DNA from: Deltaproteobacteria bacterium
GTDB lineage: Bacteria > Desulfobacterota > Dissulfuribacteria > Dissulfuribacterales > S140-46
DNA: 12,001 nucleotides
Reading direction: 5' to 3'
NCBI GenBank assembly: GCA_015491585.1
Contig: WFVQ01000122.1
Coordinates: 1 to 12,001, forward strand
The notes below the pieces were generated by a model. The model saw only the letters and a list, made by a program, of their open reading frames with translations, was not told the DNA's origin and made no database searches. This document shows positions 1 to 7,330 of this stretch, piece after piece. The translations under genes were made by a program, and so were the position numbers. Each line of letters begins with the position of its first letter. Position 1 is the first letter of the stretch.

Positions 1-18
1 AGGGAGAGAGAGAAAGAC

Positions 19-43
19 AAAAAAAGGTGGCAAAAATACCACC
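19..43 (-). terminator. Rho-independent terminator of the NtrC-type regulator gene
   Basis: Read on the minus strand, GGTGGTA and TGCCACC form a 7-bp stem (one G-T pair) around a TTTT loop, followed directly by seven T residues (the A run at 19-25 on the plus strand). It lies 24 bp past the regulator's stop codon, where a terminator is expected. The stem is also one of the intact copies of the GGTGGC-N6-ACCACC dyad found elsewhere in the window, so it could double as a protein-binding site. Confidence 0.75.
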
Positions 44-67
44 CCAAGCCAACCTATATATCCAGGA

Positions 68-1420
68 TCACCTTCTTTTAATGGCTCTGCTCATAGACCT
101 AAGGGAAAGTCCCACGCTCTTCAACTTCATATAAAAATTCTTTTTGTGCATGCCGGAAAGCTCGAGGGCACGCTTCAGGCTGCCCTGTGAGGCCACCACC
201 AGCCTGGTGAAATACTCCCGGTCGAACGCGGCCAATGCGGCCTTTTTGGCATCCTGATACCTCTCTATGGAGCTCTCCGGCACATCGAGGTGATTGATTA
301 GGTCCACCCGCCTGACGACTCCGCCCTGCACCTCCTCGCAAATACGCCAGACCACATTCTTGAGCTGCCGGGCATTACCGGGCCAAGGATATTCTGCCAA
401 CGCCACGAGCGCATCAGCAGCCAGGGAGAGATAGCGTCCGGTCGCGGCTGCATACTCCTCGAGAAAGTGCCATGCCAATGGCGGAATATCCTCCGGCCTC
501 TCCCTCAGCGGCGGAATATCGATCACCATTCCCGCGAGCCGGTAATATAGATCTTCGCGGAAGCCTCCCTTGGAACACAACTCCTTTAGATCGCGATTGG
601 TTGCTGCAACCACCCGAACGTCCGCACTCCTGGTGGTGCTCTCACCAACCCTGCTGTACTCCCGGTTGTCCAGGAACCTGAGCAACTTGGCCTGGGCCGA
701 ATAGGGAAGCTCTCCGATCTCGTCCAAGAACAGCGTGCCGCCCTCTGCCTCCCCTATGTAACCCTTTGACGCGGCCACCGCACCGGTGAATGCCCCCTTG
801 CAGTGGCCGAAGAGTTCGCTGTCAGCCAATTCTCCAAGGGTGGCACAGTTGACCGGGACGAACGGAGCACCAGAACGTGGTCCCAGACGGTGGAGCTCCC
901 TTGCGACTATCTCCTTGCCAGTTCCGGACTCGCCTAATATCAACACCGGCAGCAGGGATCCGGCATACCGCTCCACCTGCTTCCTGATCCTCTGGCTCAC
1001 CAGTGATATCCCCACGAAGGGGCCCTGTCCCCCCGAGGCGGCGAGAGAACGCCTGAGCCGCCGGTGATAAAGTGCTGCGAAAACCGAATACACCAACTGC
1101 GGGCCCTGAAACGGCTTGAACAGGTAATGGGTTATTCCCTGCTCCAGGCAACGGGACAGGACCCCGCTTTCAGGACGGCCCGTAACCATCAGTATCTCCG
1201 TCTCTGGCGATATCTCCATGACCCGCCCGGCCACCTCTACTCCGCTCATTGCCGGCATGCTTATGTCTATGCACGCAAGATCAAAAGAGCGGGAACGGCA
1301 GGCCTTGAGCCCCTCCTCAGGAGACGTCTCGCCGTGAACCATGTATCCCGCATCTTCAAGCGTGGCGGCCATGAAATCCACTACCGCACTCTCGTCGTCC
1401 AGCACCAATATCGTCTCCAC
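68..1420 (-). CDS. NtrC-family sigma54-dependent response regulator
   Basis: A cytoplasmic transcription activator of 450 residues from the chosen GTG start. Domains in order: receiver (about 1-120; phospho-acceptor Asp52 in the CIDIS motif, Lys102, acidic pair near the N-terminus), AAA+ ATPase (about 135-370; Walker A GESGTGKE at 163-170, sigma54-contacting GAFTGA at 209-214, Walker B with LFLDE), and a C-terminal Fis-type helix-turn-helix (about 412-440). All the parts needed for phosphorylation-dependent activation of sigma54 RNA polymerase look intact. GTG at 1420 is preferred because GGAGGT lies just upstream (1425-1430) and the receiver fold begins there. An in-frame ATG at 1465 would add 15 residues but has no well-spaced ribosome binding site. 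The gene is divergent from the hybrid kinase at 1695, its likely partner. Target genes cannot be read from the protein itself; the dyads at 26, 1554 and 11019 are candidate sites. Confidence 0.93.
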   Translation of the reverse strand: METILVLDDESAVVDFMAATLEDAGYMVHGETSPEEGLKACRSRSFDLACIDISMPAMSGVEVAGRVMEISPETEILMVTGRPESGVLSRCLEQGITHYLFKPFQGPQLVYSVFAALYHRRLRRSLAASGGQGPFVGISLVSQRIRKQVERYAGSLLPVLILGESGTGKEIVARELHRLGPRSGAPFVPVNCATLGELADSELFGHCKGAFTGAVAASKGYIGEAEGGTLFLDEIGELPYSAQAKLLRFLDNREYSRVGESTTRSADVRVVAATNRDLKELCSKGGFREDLYYRLAGMVIDIPPLRERPEDIPPLAWHFLEEYAAATGRYLSLAADALVALAEYPWPGNARQLKNVVWRICEEVQGGVVRRVDLINHLDVPESSIERYQDAKKAALAAFDREYFTRLVVASQGSLKRALELSGMHKKNFYMKLKSVGLSLRSMSRAIKRR

Positions 1421-1473
1421 CTGCACCTCCGTCTCCAGTCGCCGCAACGGCCGCACGGCCCACATCCATCAAG

Positions 1474-1491
1474 GGTGGCAAATTAACCTCC
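1474..1491. promoter_or_regulatory. Degenerate copy of the GGTGGC-N6-ACCACC dyad
   Basis: GGTGGCAAATTAACCTCC keeps the left half of the dyad seen at 1554-1571 and 5 of 7 bases of the right half, with the same 18-bp length. It is 54 bp upstream of the regulator's GTG start. Read on the minus strand, the same bases show GG-N10-GC with a good TTTGC -12 box but a poor -24 box. It could therefore instead be a weak sigma54 promoter for the regulator gene, with a start of transcription near 1467. Confidence 0.35.
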
Positions 1492-1517
1492 TTCTCTCTG
1501 ATTCGGTCCCGACGCAT

Positions 1518-1548
1518 TTTCCCTTGAATAGGCGGATTCAAGGGGAAA
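1518..1548. repeat. Intergenic inverted repeat (hairpin)
   Basis: TTTCCCTTGAAT (1518-1529) is mirrored by ATTCAAGGGGAAA (1536-1548) around a 6-base loop, with one extra G in the right arm. No T run follows on either strand, so it is unlikely to be an intrinsic terminator. It lies six bases from the dyad at 1554 and may be an operator or an RNA structure in the leader of the regulator gene. Confidence 0.5.
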
Positions 1549-1553
1549 CCGCA

Positions 1554-1571
1554 GGTGGCACAGATACCACC
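1554..1571. promoter_or_regulatory. Candidate upstream activator site (18-bp dyad)
   Basis: GGTGGCACAGATACCACC is an inverted repeat with 7-bp arms (one mismatch as a G-T pair) around four bases. Its centre is about 125 bp upstream of the start of transcription predicted from the sigma54 promoter at 1662-1677, and its size suits a dimer with Fis-type helix-turn-helix domains. Intact copies with the same 12 fixed bases in the same orientation occur at 26-43 and 11019-11036. Binding by the neighbouring regulator is inference. Confidence 0.5.
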
Positions 1572-1661
1572 TCCCGCATTCCAGCGGCCATCTGATCCGG
1601 CCCTATATACGGATCCCTCCTCCAAAAATAGGGGGCAATGCATTGAAAACGGATTGTATCA

Positions 1662-1677
1662 AGGCATCCTATTTGCT
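1662..1677 (+). promoter_or_regulatory. Sigma54 (-24/-12) promoter of the hybrid kinase gene
   Basis: AGGCAT-CCTAT-TTGCT matches the sigma54 consensus TGGCAC-N5-TTGCW: the invariant GG (1663-1664) and GC (1675-1676) are exactly 12 bases apart, and both GGCA and TTGCT are kept. Transcription would start near 1688, only 7 bases before the ATG at 1695. A transcript from here would thus lack a leader for that ATG, and translation may begin at the ATG at 1728. A sigma54 activator gene lies next door. Confidence 0.65.
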
Positions 1678-1694
1678 AAGAAGTAAAGGATTCC

Positions 1695-4313
1695 ATGGAC
1701 ATGGAGCCAAACGAGGAAGCGGAGACCATGCAAATGGCGTTTTCGTGCAAAAGGGATCCTGGTGCCGGGAGCAGCCGTTGCCAGACGGTAGTCGCAGCGG
1801 TGGTCCTGTTCCTGTTCCTGACGGCCCTGGCCGGAGCGGTGCTGGCGTTCATCTATCAGCACCAATCGAAAAAGGCCGTCCAAGACCAGTTGCAACTCTT
1901 TGGCTACAAGACCCTGCACGAAGGAGATGAATTGCTGCAAAAGGTCTCATCCCTAAGGCACGACATCTTACTGCTTCACGACTCCCCCGGTGTGGCACTC
2001 CTGATCAAGAAAGGGGATCCTTCTCTCTTGAGACAGGAGTTGGAGGCGCTGTGCCACATGGGGGCTGGATGGGACTTTATTGGAGTGGTGGAACAGAGCG
2101 GACCGGTGGTGGCGGGGATATCTCCGCTCAGGGAAGGATGCCGTTCCGACGCAAGGAGCACACAGGGCTTCTTTCCCAAAGCCTTCTCTCGGCTTCCGGT
2201 GCCTCCGGCAGGGCGCATATCGATCCGCCTTCACGATCCGTTCCCTGGCGAAGGAGGAGGTGCTATACCACATCTCCTGTTCCTGGTGCCCTTAGGCAAA
2301 GAGCCGGGAGGAAAGAAACTCCTGCTGATAGGCTGCTTCCCTCTGGAAAAACTGGCGGCCAAGATGCCGTTCAACTTCAGGCTCGTGGATGAATCTGGAA
2401 GGGTGCTTATGCGCAGGAGCGGCGATGTGGTCTGGCCGGCTCCAGGCAGCCAGGGCACCACCGCCATGCCCGAAGCAGAGCCGGAGATTTGGAAAGAGAT
2501 GCAGAAAAGACGGACCGGGGCAATAATGTTGGAAGAGAGGCTGGTGGCCTTCACGCTGCTGGAGATCCCGACCTCCATTCCGCTACAGCGGACAAAAGGC
2601 ACGCGGGAACGGACAAAAAAGGCCCCTCCCCTGCGGCTCCGGCTTGTAATAACCGTGCCCGTGGACGACTCCATCTCCAAGGGCCTGAAACAATTGCTCC
2701 TGATCGTGTTCGGCTTCGTGACCGCCGCCAACCTATTAGTTTCCAGTGCATTCTACCGAATGGTGTGCTCCATAGGTGAGGCTGAAACCCGTTTCAGGAC
2801 TGCATTCTACACGAGCCCAGATGCCATGTTGTTGATCGACGGGACCGGCCGGATCTCCGAGGCCAATGAGGCAGCTTGCAAGCTTCTGGGGATGACTGGA
2901 GAGGAGCTGAAAGGACGGCGGGTCTCAGCCCTCGGCCTCATAGCCCACAGCTCAGAGGAACAACCCTGGCAGCAAGCCCCCTTGCCCGACATAGAGAACA
3001 TGGAGGTTAGCCTGCACAGAGGAGAACGCGGTGGCAAAACCTGCCTCCTCTCCTCGACGCGCATTGAGAGCGGGGGAAAGCCTTTCTCCCTGCTCATCTT
3101 GAGGGACATCTCCACGCTCAAACAGGCAGAGGCCCAGCGGCTGGAACTGGAACGCCAGCTTCGCAATGCTCACAAGATGGAAGCCCTGGGTGTGCTGGCC
3201 ACCGGGATTGCCCATGACTTCAACAACATCTTGACCGCCATTCTCGGCTACGCCGAACTCGCATACATATCACTGGAAGAGTGGCACCAGGCCAGAAGCG
3301 ATCTCCAGCAGGTCCTGGAGGCCGGCAAGAGGGCGAAAGAGCTGATACACCAGCTCCTGACCATAGGCCGGCAGCTTCCGGGAGAACGGAAACCGATAAA
3401 TGTGGTTCCCATCATCAAGGAGACCCTGAAACTCATAAGGGCGTCTATTCCTTCTAATATCAGCATAAACCAGGAAGTCACCTCTGAGGAGATGATCGTG
3501 AACACCGATCCATCCTCCATCAACCAGCTTCTCATGAACCTCTGCGTAAACGCCTATCATGCCATGGAAGACTGTGAAAATGGGCTCATAACCGTAACCG
3601 TTGCTAAGGAGCGCCAAGCAGGTGAGAAAGAAGGAGAATGGCTCAAATTGGAGGTCACGGACACGGGAAGCGGAATACCAGACGATATAATGCCTAGGAT
3701 CTTCGATCCCTATTTCTCCACTAAGCCACAAAGCAAGGGGACCGGCCTTGGTCTGGCAGTGGTGAAAGGCATAGTCGAAGGATTGGGCGGCACCATAGAG
3801 GTGGAGAGCAGGGTCGGAGAGGGTTCGAAATTCAAGATAGTCATCCCCTTATCCGAGCCCGATGAAGGGGAGAATCTGGATAGGGCCGGGGAAGTGACCC
3901 TTCCAGGCGGAACGGAACGGATATTGGTCCTGGACGACGAGCCCCACGTGGCAGAGACCTTGAGGCGCATGCTCTCCTCTCTTGGCTACGCCGTGGTAAG
4001 CGTGACAGACAGCAAAAGCGGGATGGAACTCATCGAAAACATAGCCAGCGAGTTTGATCTTGTCATAACAGATCTCGCCATGCCCGAGGTGAGCGGCACG
4101 GCCATAGCCCGCAAGGTAAAGGAGGTGTCGCCGCGGACGCCGGTGATAGTTTGCACCGGATATGCCAAGGAGATAGTCTCTGGAGAGGGCAAACAGCTAC
4201 AAGTAGACGGAATCATATACAAGCCCGTGGACAGGGAAGTGCTGGCGACTACGGTAAGAAAGGTCCTAGACGGCCTTAAAGAGGGCTCAAGATCTTCCGC
4301 CTCCGCTGGATAA
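1695..4313 (+). CDS. Membrane-bound hybrid sensor histidine kinase with PAS and receiver domains
   Basis: An 872-residue inner-membrane sensor. Order: short cytoplasmic tail, membrane span 1 (about 31-54), periplasmic sensor region of about 275 residues (Cache-like by size and position only), membrane span 2 (about 334-357), PAS domain (about 362-478), HisKA with phospho-acceptor His507 in the HDFNN motif, HATPase with N box around Asn619, DTGSGIPDD from Asp656 and GTGLGL near 682, and a C-terminal receiver (about 743-862; Asp747/Asp748 and phospho-acceptor Asp793). Every catalytic motif looks intact. The gene is divergent from an NtrC-type regulator, its likely phosphorelay partner. ATG 1695 has AAAGGA four bases upstream, but the sigma54 promoter would start transcription at about 1688, so ATG 1728 (residue 12, preceded by GGAG) is a real alternative. 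Its 3' end overlaps the convergent gene by 38 bp. The ligand cannot be told from the sequence. Confidence 0.92.
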   Translation: MDMEPNEEAETMQMAFSCKRDPGAGSSRCQTVVAAVVLFLFLTALAGAVLAFIYQHQSKKAVQDQLQLFGYKTLHEGDELLQKVSSLRHDILLLHDSPGVALLIKKGDPSLLRQELEALCHMGAGWDFIGVVEQSGPVVAGISPLREGCRSDARSTQGFFPKAFSRLPVPPAGRISIRLHDPFPGEGGGAIPHLLFLVPLGKEPGGKKLLLIGCFPLEKLAAKMPFNFRLVDESGRVLMRRSGDVVWPAPGSQGTTAMPEAEPEIWKEMQKRRTGAIMLEERLVAFTLLEIPTSIPLQRTKGTRERTKKAPPLRLRLVITVPVDDSISKGLKQLLLIVFGFVTAANLLVSSAFYRMVCSIGEAETRFRTAFYTSPDAMLLIDGTGRISEANEAACKLLGMTGEELKGRRVSALGLIAHSSEEQPWQQAPLPDIENMEVSLHRGERGGKTCLLSSTRIESGGKPFSLLILRDISTLKQAEAQRLELERQLRNAHKMEALGVLATGIAHDFNNILTAILGYAELAYISLEEWHQARSDLQQVLEAGKRAKELIHQLLTIGRQLPGERKPINVVPIIKETLKLIRASIPSNISINQEVTSEEMIVNTDPSSINQLLMNLCVNAYHAMEDCENGLITVTVAKERQAGEKEGEWLKLEVTDTGSGIPDDIMPRIFDPYFSTKPQSKGTGLGLAVVKGIVEGLGGTIEVESRVGEGSKFKIVIPLSEPDEGENLDRAGEVTLPGGTERILVLDDEPHVAETLRRMLSSLGYAVVSVTDSKSGMELIENIASEFDLVITDLAMPEVSGTAIARKVKEVSPRTPVIVCTGYAKEIVSGEGKQLQVDGIIYKPVDREVLATTVRKVLDGLKEGSRSSASAG

Positions 4314-5355
4314 TGGATATGGCCTCCTCCAGCGTCGAAGGCACCAGCGGTTTTACCAGGCACAACGCCGTGTCGGGATAAAGTGACTCAGGAGGATGTG
4401 TCGCGCCCGACACATAGATCACCGGGACATCTCCCAGGAAAGATGCCAACCGTTCGTAACAGGCGGGCCCCTTTGCATCCGGAAGCCCTATATCAATGAC
4501 CAGAACGGATACGGTGTCGCCCAGTATCTTCAGCTCTGCCGCAGCCTCTGCGCACGAGCCGGCGCCGAACGCAAGATGTCCCATTTTGACCAGCATCTTA
4601 ACCATCAGGGACCTCACCGGCTCCTCGTCCTCTACCACGTACACCACCTCTCCCTGCCCGTCCAGCGGTGGAGGAGGGGCCTCATCCTTCACGTGGTCAT
4701 GCTCCATTTTCACCGGCAGCAGAAAAGAGAGAGCCAGTTTTCCCTCGCCATGATCTTCTCTCCAGCATCCCCCAAAAGCCTCGGCGAGTTGCCTGCACTC
4801 CATAAGGGCTGCACCTTCTCCTTTTGAACCGTCTGGTCCATGAGAGGCGGCGAGAGAGAGGGAACACCTGAGCATGGAAGAATCGCGGTCCAAAGAGATC
4901 CTGAGATCAATGAGGCCTCCATTGGGAGCCGCCTCTACGCCTTCCATGAGCAGGCAGAAGGTGAGGGCGAAGAGAGCGTCGCCGGCACATCTGCACCTCT
5001 CCAGGAGGCCGGAGTCCTGCTCTACCCTCACCACATGAGAAGAGGAGCAGAGCCGGATACACTCCACGGCCCTGGCAACCGGCAGAGAAACCCGCGTCTC
5101 ACCGGCGAGAGAAGGGGATAGCAGCGAATTGAGAAGAGAGATTGCGTTGGTGCCCCTCTCTATCAGGGCACGCATCGCCCTAACCGCATTGTCGGTGGCG
5201 TTGGGTTCTTCTCCGGCCTGTACAGCGGAATCCAGCTGGGCCGAGAGGGCGGAAAACACGTTAGCCAGTTCGTGGGCGACCCCACCGGCGATCACGGGTA
5301 CAAGTTCTGCGACTAACTTGGAACAGCTGGTCCTCTGCCCTTCAGCCAAACCCAT
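4276..5355 (-). CDS. Degenerate histidine-kinase-like protein with C-terminal receiver domain
   Basis: A 359-residue soluble protein with no membrane span. Residues 15-80 resemble a HisKA dimerisation helix, with His28 in GGVAHELAN. The following ATPase-like part (about 120-216) is eroded: the usual NxxxNA box reads LLMEGVEA, no DxGxG motif is visible, and the GTGLGL box is replaced by GEGAAL, although the following helix and GG turn remain. A Pro-rich linker (226-231) leads to a receiver (236-352) with acidic residues 242-244, phospho-acceptor Asp288 and Lys335. It probably cannot autophosphorylate and may act as a phosphatase, a phosphotransfer scaffold or a decoy receiver for the adjacent kinase. 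Ten bases separate it from the HAD gene upstream, so the two are probably cotranscribed. The start at 5355 has a GGCGGG purine stretch just upstream. Confidence 0.8.
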   Translation of the reverse strand: MGLAEGQRTSCSKLVAELVPVIAGGVAHELANVFSALSAQLDSAVQAGEEPNATDNAVRAMRALIERGTNAISLLNSLLSPSLAGETRVSLPVARAVECIRLCSSSHVVRVEQDSGLLERCRCAGDALFALTFCLLMEGVEAAPNGGLIDLRISLDRDSSMLRCSLSLAASHGPDGSKGEGAALMECRQLAEAFGGCWREDHGEGKLALSFLLPVKMEHDHVKDEAPPPPLDGQGEVVYVVEDEEPVRSLMVKMLVKMGHLAFGAGSCAEAAAELKILGDTVSVLVIDIGLPDAKGPACYERLASFLGDVPVIYVSGATHPPESLYPDTALCLVKPLVPSTLEEAISIIQRRRKILSPL

Positions 5356-5365
5356 TTCCCGCCTT

Positions 5366-5980
5366 TCACTCCAGGTGGATCATGGAGGCGAGCTCACCCC
5401 AGGACCTCACTCGCACGCAGGTATCGTCCCCCCGGTTCCACGGCTGGTCGAAGACTATGGCATTGATACCCATTGCATGGAGATCGATGCAAGTCCCCAG
5501 GTGATCCTCGACAAAATACCGCACCCCCATTTCCCGGAGGATACCGCCCTTTGCAGCGTGGTTCCCCGTGGCCACTACAACCAACTTATCGGCATCGACA
5601 GCGAGGTTCGTTAGCAACCACTCCTCGATGGGCCCTCCCAAGGGTCTCGCCGTCACAAAGCGCAAAGTGGAAACGGCCGATATCTCCTGCAGCGTCTCCC
5701 TGGCACCGCTGTGGAAAGTGAGCCCTGATCCGAATGGATCCTCGAGAATCCTGTGCACGATCTCGTCCACTACGGTCTGAGGAATGTCAAGGCACTTGTC
5801 CAGCCAATAGGAGGTGATATTCTCCTTTTTCAGCCCCAGAAGACCATACTCTTCGCTGGCTATCCGCAAGAAGGAGGACATGGTATCCGTGACCACGCCG
5901 TCAATATCGAACGCGATCTCCTGGGCAGATATTCCGGCGTTGACAACGGAGCGTAACTGTACTTGCTTGCCTTCTCGCAT
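5366..5980 (-). CDS. HAD-superfamily phosphatase, 5'-nucleotidase (NT5C)-like
   Basis: A 204-residue cytoplasmic hydrolase. HAD motif I is DIDGVVTDT (nucleophile Asp25, acid/base Asp27), motif II is Thr110 in FVTARP, motif III is probably Lys144, and motif IV is Glu158-Asp159 in YFVEDH. The all-helical cap between motif I and residue 105 and the overall length fit the NT5C-like family of HAD phosphatases, which release phosphate from nucleotides or other small phosphorylated compounds. The substrate cannot be named. The first 20 residues precede the fold and the ATG at 5980 has AAAGGA 11 bases upstream, so the start is reasonable but not certain. It is the first gene of a pair with the degenerate kinase/receiver protein. 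It is divergent from the ferredoxin gene across 87 bp (5981-6067) in which I see no convincing promoter. Confidence 0.8.
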   Translation of the reverse strand: MREGKQVQLRSVVNAGISAQEIAFDIDGVVTDTMSSFLRIASEEYGLLGLKKENITSYWLDKCLDIPQTVVDEIVHRILEDPFGSGLTFHSGARETLQEISAVSTLRFVTARPLGGPIEEWLLTNLAVDADKLVVVATGNHAAKGGILREMGVRYFVEDHLGTCIDLHAMGINAIVFDQPWNRGDDTCVRVRSWGELASMIHLE

Positions 5981-6067
5981 GGGGTTGACTATCCTTTAGG
6001 CATTCCAGCGCTGCAACCGCAACCCGGCGCAGGCCCTTTATAACCTGAATCCGCAGGGAGAGAAAGT

Positions 6068-6496
6068 ATGTACACCAGGATGCTCGTACTCAGGTTCCCC
6101 CCAGAGGTCACAGACAAACCCCTCGTCTGTTCTCTGAGCAGGGAATTCGACCTCTGTTTCAACATACTTAAGGCAGAGATACTTCCAGGGCAGGAAGGCC
6201 TGATGGTTCTGGAGATCTCCGGGCTGAAGAAGAGGGTTCAGGAAGGACTCAAGTTTCTAAGGGAGCAGGGAGTAAAGGTCAAATCGGTCTCCCAGGAGAT
6301 CAATAGAGACGAAGAGACCTGCATCCAGTGCGGGGCCTGTACGGGCATCTGTCCCACCAAGGCGCTCTATATAGACCCCGAGACCAGGGAGGTGATATTC
6401 GAGCCCGAGTCGTGCCGGGGTTGCGAGCTGTGCGTGGCCATATGCCCGGTCAATGCAATGGGCATAAGGTTCAGGAAGGAGAAGGTCCTGGGTTAG
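6068..6496 (+). CDS. NIL-domain dicluster 4Fe-4S ferredoxin
   Basis: A 142-residue protein. Residues 1-75 form a small alpha/beta domain of the NIL type, which in MetN binds methionine. Residues 80-140 hold two 4Fe-4S sites: Cys85, 88, 91, 95 and Cys116, 119, 122, 126, each CxxCxxCxxxCP. The family is known in anaerobes, where related NIL-ferredoxins are linked to sulfur insertion in homocysteine formation together with DUF39 proteins. No DUF39 gene lies in this window, so that role is only a possibility and a general electron-transfer role fits equally well. GGGAG lies 7 bases before the ATG. The last 26 bp overlap the end of murI on the other strand. Confidence 0.9.
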   Translation: MYTRMLVLRFPPEVTDKPLVCSLSREFDLCFNILKAEILPGQEGLMVLEISGLKKRVQEGLKFLREQGVKVKSVSQEINRDEETCIQCGACTGICPTKALYIDPETREVIFEPESCRGCELCVAICPVNAMGIRFRKEKVLG

Positions 6497-7316
6497 ATCT
6501 TCCAGGCTCTGCGGGAAGGAACTCTATCCGCCTGCCCATGAACCTCCGGGCGATCTCCCCGGTGACCGGCGGTATGTCGGAGAGGAAGAAGAGCTCCTTG
6601 GCTGGCCCGGTCCCAGGTCTCTTCCCCTCTCTCTCCAAATATTCCTTGACCCGGAGCGCAACCGCCTCTGAAGGGTCCACTATGGTTACCCTCTTCCCCA
6701 TCTTCTCCGATATCACCCCCTTGAGCAGGGGGTAGTGGGTACATCCTAACACCAAGGTGTCCACGCCCTTCTCTTTGAGGGGCCGCAGATACTTCCTCAC
6801 TATCATCCTGGTCTCCCTGCGCCGCAGCCATCCCTCCTCCACCAGGGGGACGAGGAGGGGACACGGCTGAGGCACTACCTCTATGGATGGATCGAGGCGC
6901 GCTATGGTCTCCTGGTACACCCCGCTCTCCACGGTCGCCCGCGTGCCGATGAGCCCGATTTTTCCATTCCTGGTCACGCGAACGGCCGTCTCGATAGCGG
7001 GGCCCACCACGTCGAACACCTGCACCGGGAAACGGCCCGCAACGTGATCACGCGCCACGGAAGCAGCGCTATGGCAGGCGATTACAAGGATGTTGGCTCC
7101 GTGCGATAGCAGAAACTCGCTGTCTTCCTCGGCGTACCGCCGCAAGGTCTCGGTGCTCTTCGTGCCGTAGGGAGTCCTGGCCGTGTCCCCGAAATAGACC
7201 ATTGGAATGGCGGGTAGGAGACGCCTTATCTCCCTCACAACCGTGAGGCCACCGATCCCGGAATCGAATACGCCCAGGACCGGCGGCGTCTCCTCCGCGC
7301 AGTCACGCTCAACCAT
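6471..7316 (-). CDS. murI: Glutamate racemase
   Basis: A 281-residue cytoplasmic enzyme that interconverts L- and D-glutamate without a cofactor, supplying D-glutamate for peptidoglycan. Family signatures: VFDSGIGGLTV (Asp18, Ser19) at the N-terminus, YFGDTARTPYG, first catalytic Cys81 in IACHSAAS, and second catalytic Cys192 in LGCTHYPLL. The motif around Cys81 is unusual: most family members have Asn-Thr after this cysteine, here His-Ser. The start at 7316 is chosen because the conserved fold begins 12 residues in and an AAGGGG purine run lies just before it. The open frame continues upstream into the preceding gene but carries no family sequence there. Only 14 bp follow the stop of the large pseudokinase gene, so the two probably share a transcript. 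The C-terminal 10 or so residues are Pro/Ser-rich and beyond the fold. Confidence 0.95.
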   Translation of the reverse strand: MVERDCAEETPPVLGVFDSGIGGLTVVREIRRLLPAIPMVYFGDTARTPYGTKSTETLRRYAEEDSEFLLSHGANILVIACHSAASVARDHVAGRFPVQVFDVVGPAIETAVRVTRNGKIGLIGTRATVESGVYQETIARLDPSIEVVPQPCPLLVPLVEEGWLRRRETRMIVRKYLRPLKEKGVDTLVLGCTHYPLLKGVISEKMGKRVTIVDPSEAVALRVKEYLEREGKRPGTGPAKELFFLSDIPPVTGEIARRFMGRRIEFLPAEPGRSNPGPSPS

Positions 7317-7330
7317 ATCCCCTTCTTGTC

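Noticed and set aside
1554..1571. The dyad as a sigma54 promoter itself (contains TGGCAC)
   Set aside because: On the plus strand the bases 12 positions on are not GC, so the -12 box is missing. On the minus strand GG-N10-GC is met but the rest of the -24 box is poor.
1356..1643. A 95-residue minus-strand frame preceded by AAGGAGG, overlapping the start of the regulator gene
   Set aside because: Its second half lies in another frame of the receiver domain and shows no family sequence. The strong purine run near 1487 is more likely part of the regulator leader or the degenerate dyad.
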